DNA of 6,685 nt from Chlamydiota bacterium (GTDB taxonomy: Bacteria; Chlamydiota; Chlamydiia; Chlamydiales; SM23-39), in contig DAIDIM010000217.1 of the NCBI GenBank assembly GCA_027459365.1, positions 1-6,685 of the forward strand, written 5' to 3'. The translations under genes and the position numbers were made by a program. Every line of letters starts with the position of its first letter. Positions within the stretch are counted from its first letter, which is position 1. Below, in pieces: positions 5,985 to 6,685 of this stretch. The notes beneath the pieces are model-generated. The model did no database searches. It saw only the letters and a list, made by a program, of their open reading frames with translations, and was not told the DNA's origin.

Positions 5985-6327
5985 TGGCTCTTTGACTTCC
6001 ATTCAACAAAAAGTATTAAAAATATTGGTAGCTCTAAATGTTTCCTGGCGTCTGAGCGAAGGGGGAGCGCTTATCGGTGCGTATACACATCACCGCATGA
6101 CGCGAGATTTAGATCTTTTCTTCTTAGAATCTGAACTTGGAGATATTCCCAAACGTGCTATGGCTCTTCTTAGTCAGGCAGGATTTATTGTAACTCTGCT
6201 CCAAAAAGAAAGCCACTTTGTCAGAATAAATATAGCAAATGATCAAGAGAGCGTTCTTCTTAATCTCGTTGCTGAAAATATCATTCCATCCGAAGTTATG
6301 GATAAGATACAGTGTGCATTCCTCTAG
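5977..6327 (+). pseudogene. Truncated AbiEii/AbiGii-like nucleotidyltransferase (DUF1814) toxin
   Basis: The 116 residues from ATG at 5977-5979 carry the nucleotidyltransferase signature SEGGALIGAYTHHRMTRDLD at about 27-46, with GG at 29-30 and the metal-binding D44 and D46, followed by LFF, ELGDIPKRAMALLSQAGF and a strand region ending NLVAE (96-100). In AbiEii-type toxins, nucleotide is transferred to a target, commonly tRNA, and family members run roughly 200-300 residues with a C-terminal helical region beginning with a conserved 'EI-x-x-NK-L' motif. Here the frame ends at TAG 6325-6327 before any such region, and I could not find the rest in other frames downstream, where a MITE-like element begins 48 bases later. 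It is therefore most likely an inactive remnant. An upstream in-frame ATG at 5938 is less likely because it would overlap the partner gene deeply. Confidence 0.66.
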
Positions 6328-6374
6328 CCTATTTTTTTCCCGTCAACCTTTGACAGAAATCCAAACTCATCTAT

Positions 6375-6544
6375 TAACCTCAGTTTTGGGTTCGTTCCGC
6401 TCGAATCTCATAGATCTTTTCGCAAATTTTCGCATCTTTTCGCTCAAAAATATAACTTTTCGATATTTATTTTCTCGATACGTTGCGAAAATTTATCAAA
6501 AATCTCTATGACCTTCGAGGAAAACGAACCCAAAACTGAGGTTA
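6375..6544. mobile_element. MITE-like element with 22-bp perfect terminal inverted repeats
   Basis: A 170-bp element is bounded by exact 22-bp inverted repeats (6375-6396 and 6523-6544), starting TAACCTCAGTTTTGGG and ending CCCAAAACTGAGGTTA. Imperfect symmetry continues inward: TCGAA and TCATAGA on the left pair with TTCGA and TCTATGA on the right, and ATTTTCGCA pairs with TGCGAAAAT, so almost the whole element can fold into one long hairpin. It has no open frame able to encode a transposase, which is the definition of a non-autonomous miniature element. Possible target duplications are TA (as part of the termini, mariner/IS630 style) or ATT at 6373-6375 and 6544-6546; both are too short to be sure. 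It lies just past the truncated toxin gene. Confidence 0.82.
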
Positions 6545-6575
6545 TTAATCTCGACTTATGTCATTTTTTGATGGC

Positions 6576-6685
6576 ATCTCCGGTGAGAGCGTCCGCGCTT
6601 TTATTATTTTTTTACTCGTCAATAGGGACGTTGCTGCTATTAACTCGCAAAAAAATAATAAAATCATCGGACGCCTCCCTCGGAT
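6576..6685. repeat. Second long palindromic element, possibly continuing beyond the window
   Basis: Left arm 6576-6625 and right arm 6637-6685 are imperfect reverse complements around an 11-base loop. Exact blocks include GCGTCCG (6589-6595) with CGGACGC (6668-6674), and a 15-base T/A-rich block, 6599-6613 with 6649-6663. The inner ends CAATAG and CTATTA nearly match. Its sequence is unrelated to the neighbouring 170-bp element, and it encodes nothing visible. It may be another miniature element or a structured RNA/terminator region. The stretch 6328-6685 otherwise holds no gene that I can support. Confidence 0.72.

Noticed and set aside
6239..6511. 90-codon plus-strand open frame, possible frameshifted continuation of the toxin
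   Set aside because: It overlaps the toxin in another frame and then runs into the MITE-like element. I see no match to the missing C-terminal half, though a profile search could overturn this.

Overview
The window looks like a chromosomal segment of a member of the phylum Chlamydiae, probably an environmental 'chlamydia-like' lineage rather than Chlamydia itself. Two things point there. mutL is followed by an overlapping pepP on the same strand, an order I recall from Chlamydia. Next to it, the gene at 2496-3290 reads as a shortened relative of the chlamydial major outer membrane protein (MOMP/OmpA). The species cannot be named from the sequence alone.

Left part (1-4462), housekeeping. On the minus strand, mutL (852-2408, DNA mismatch repair) runs into pepP (1-891, Xaa-Pro aminopeptidase, cut by the window edge) with a 40-base overlap. 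Diverging from mutL on the plus strand is a compact run: a possible 13-codon leader peptide (2458-2499), a MOMP-like outer membrane protein (2496-3290) and a tRNA nucleotidyltransferase/poly(A) polymerase family gene (3290-4462). These are joined by ATGA and TAATG stop/start overlaps and so are probably translated in a coupled way.

Middle part (4463-5283). A small membrane protein of unknown function (4590-5102) carries three 11-residue repeats. The gene sits between two related stem-loop repeats, at 4446-4490 and 5243-5282. The left copy supplies the stop codon of the nucleotidyltransferase gene.

Right part (5284-6685), a graveyard of accessory genes. A retropepsin-like aspartic protease gene on the minus strand has lost its 5' end: its open frame contains the tail of a second, earlier protease lobe but no start codon for it. 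Abutting it on the plus strand is a two-gene remnant resembling a nucleotidyltransferase (AbiEii-like) toxin system, whose second gene stops about halfway through the family's usual length. Two palindromic elements follow: a 170-bp MITE-like element with 22-bp perfect terminal inverted repeats (6375-6544), and a second hairpin-forming element of about 110 bp (6576-6685) that may continue past the window.

Together the layout suggests a conserved chlamydial core cluster next to a small region of insertion, truncation and decay. No rRNA, tRNA or CRISPR array was seen.
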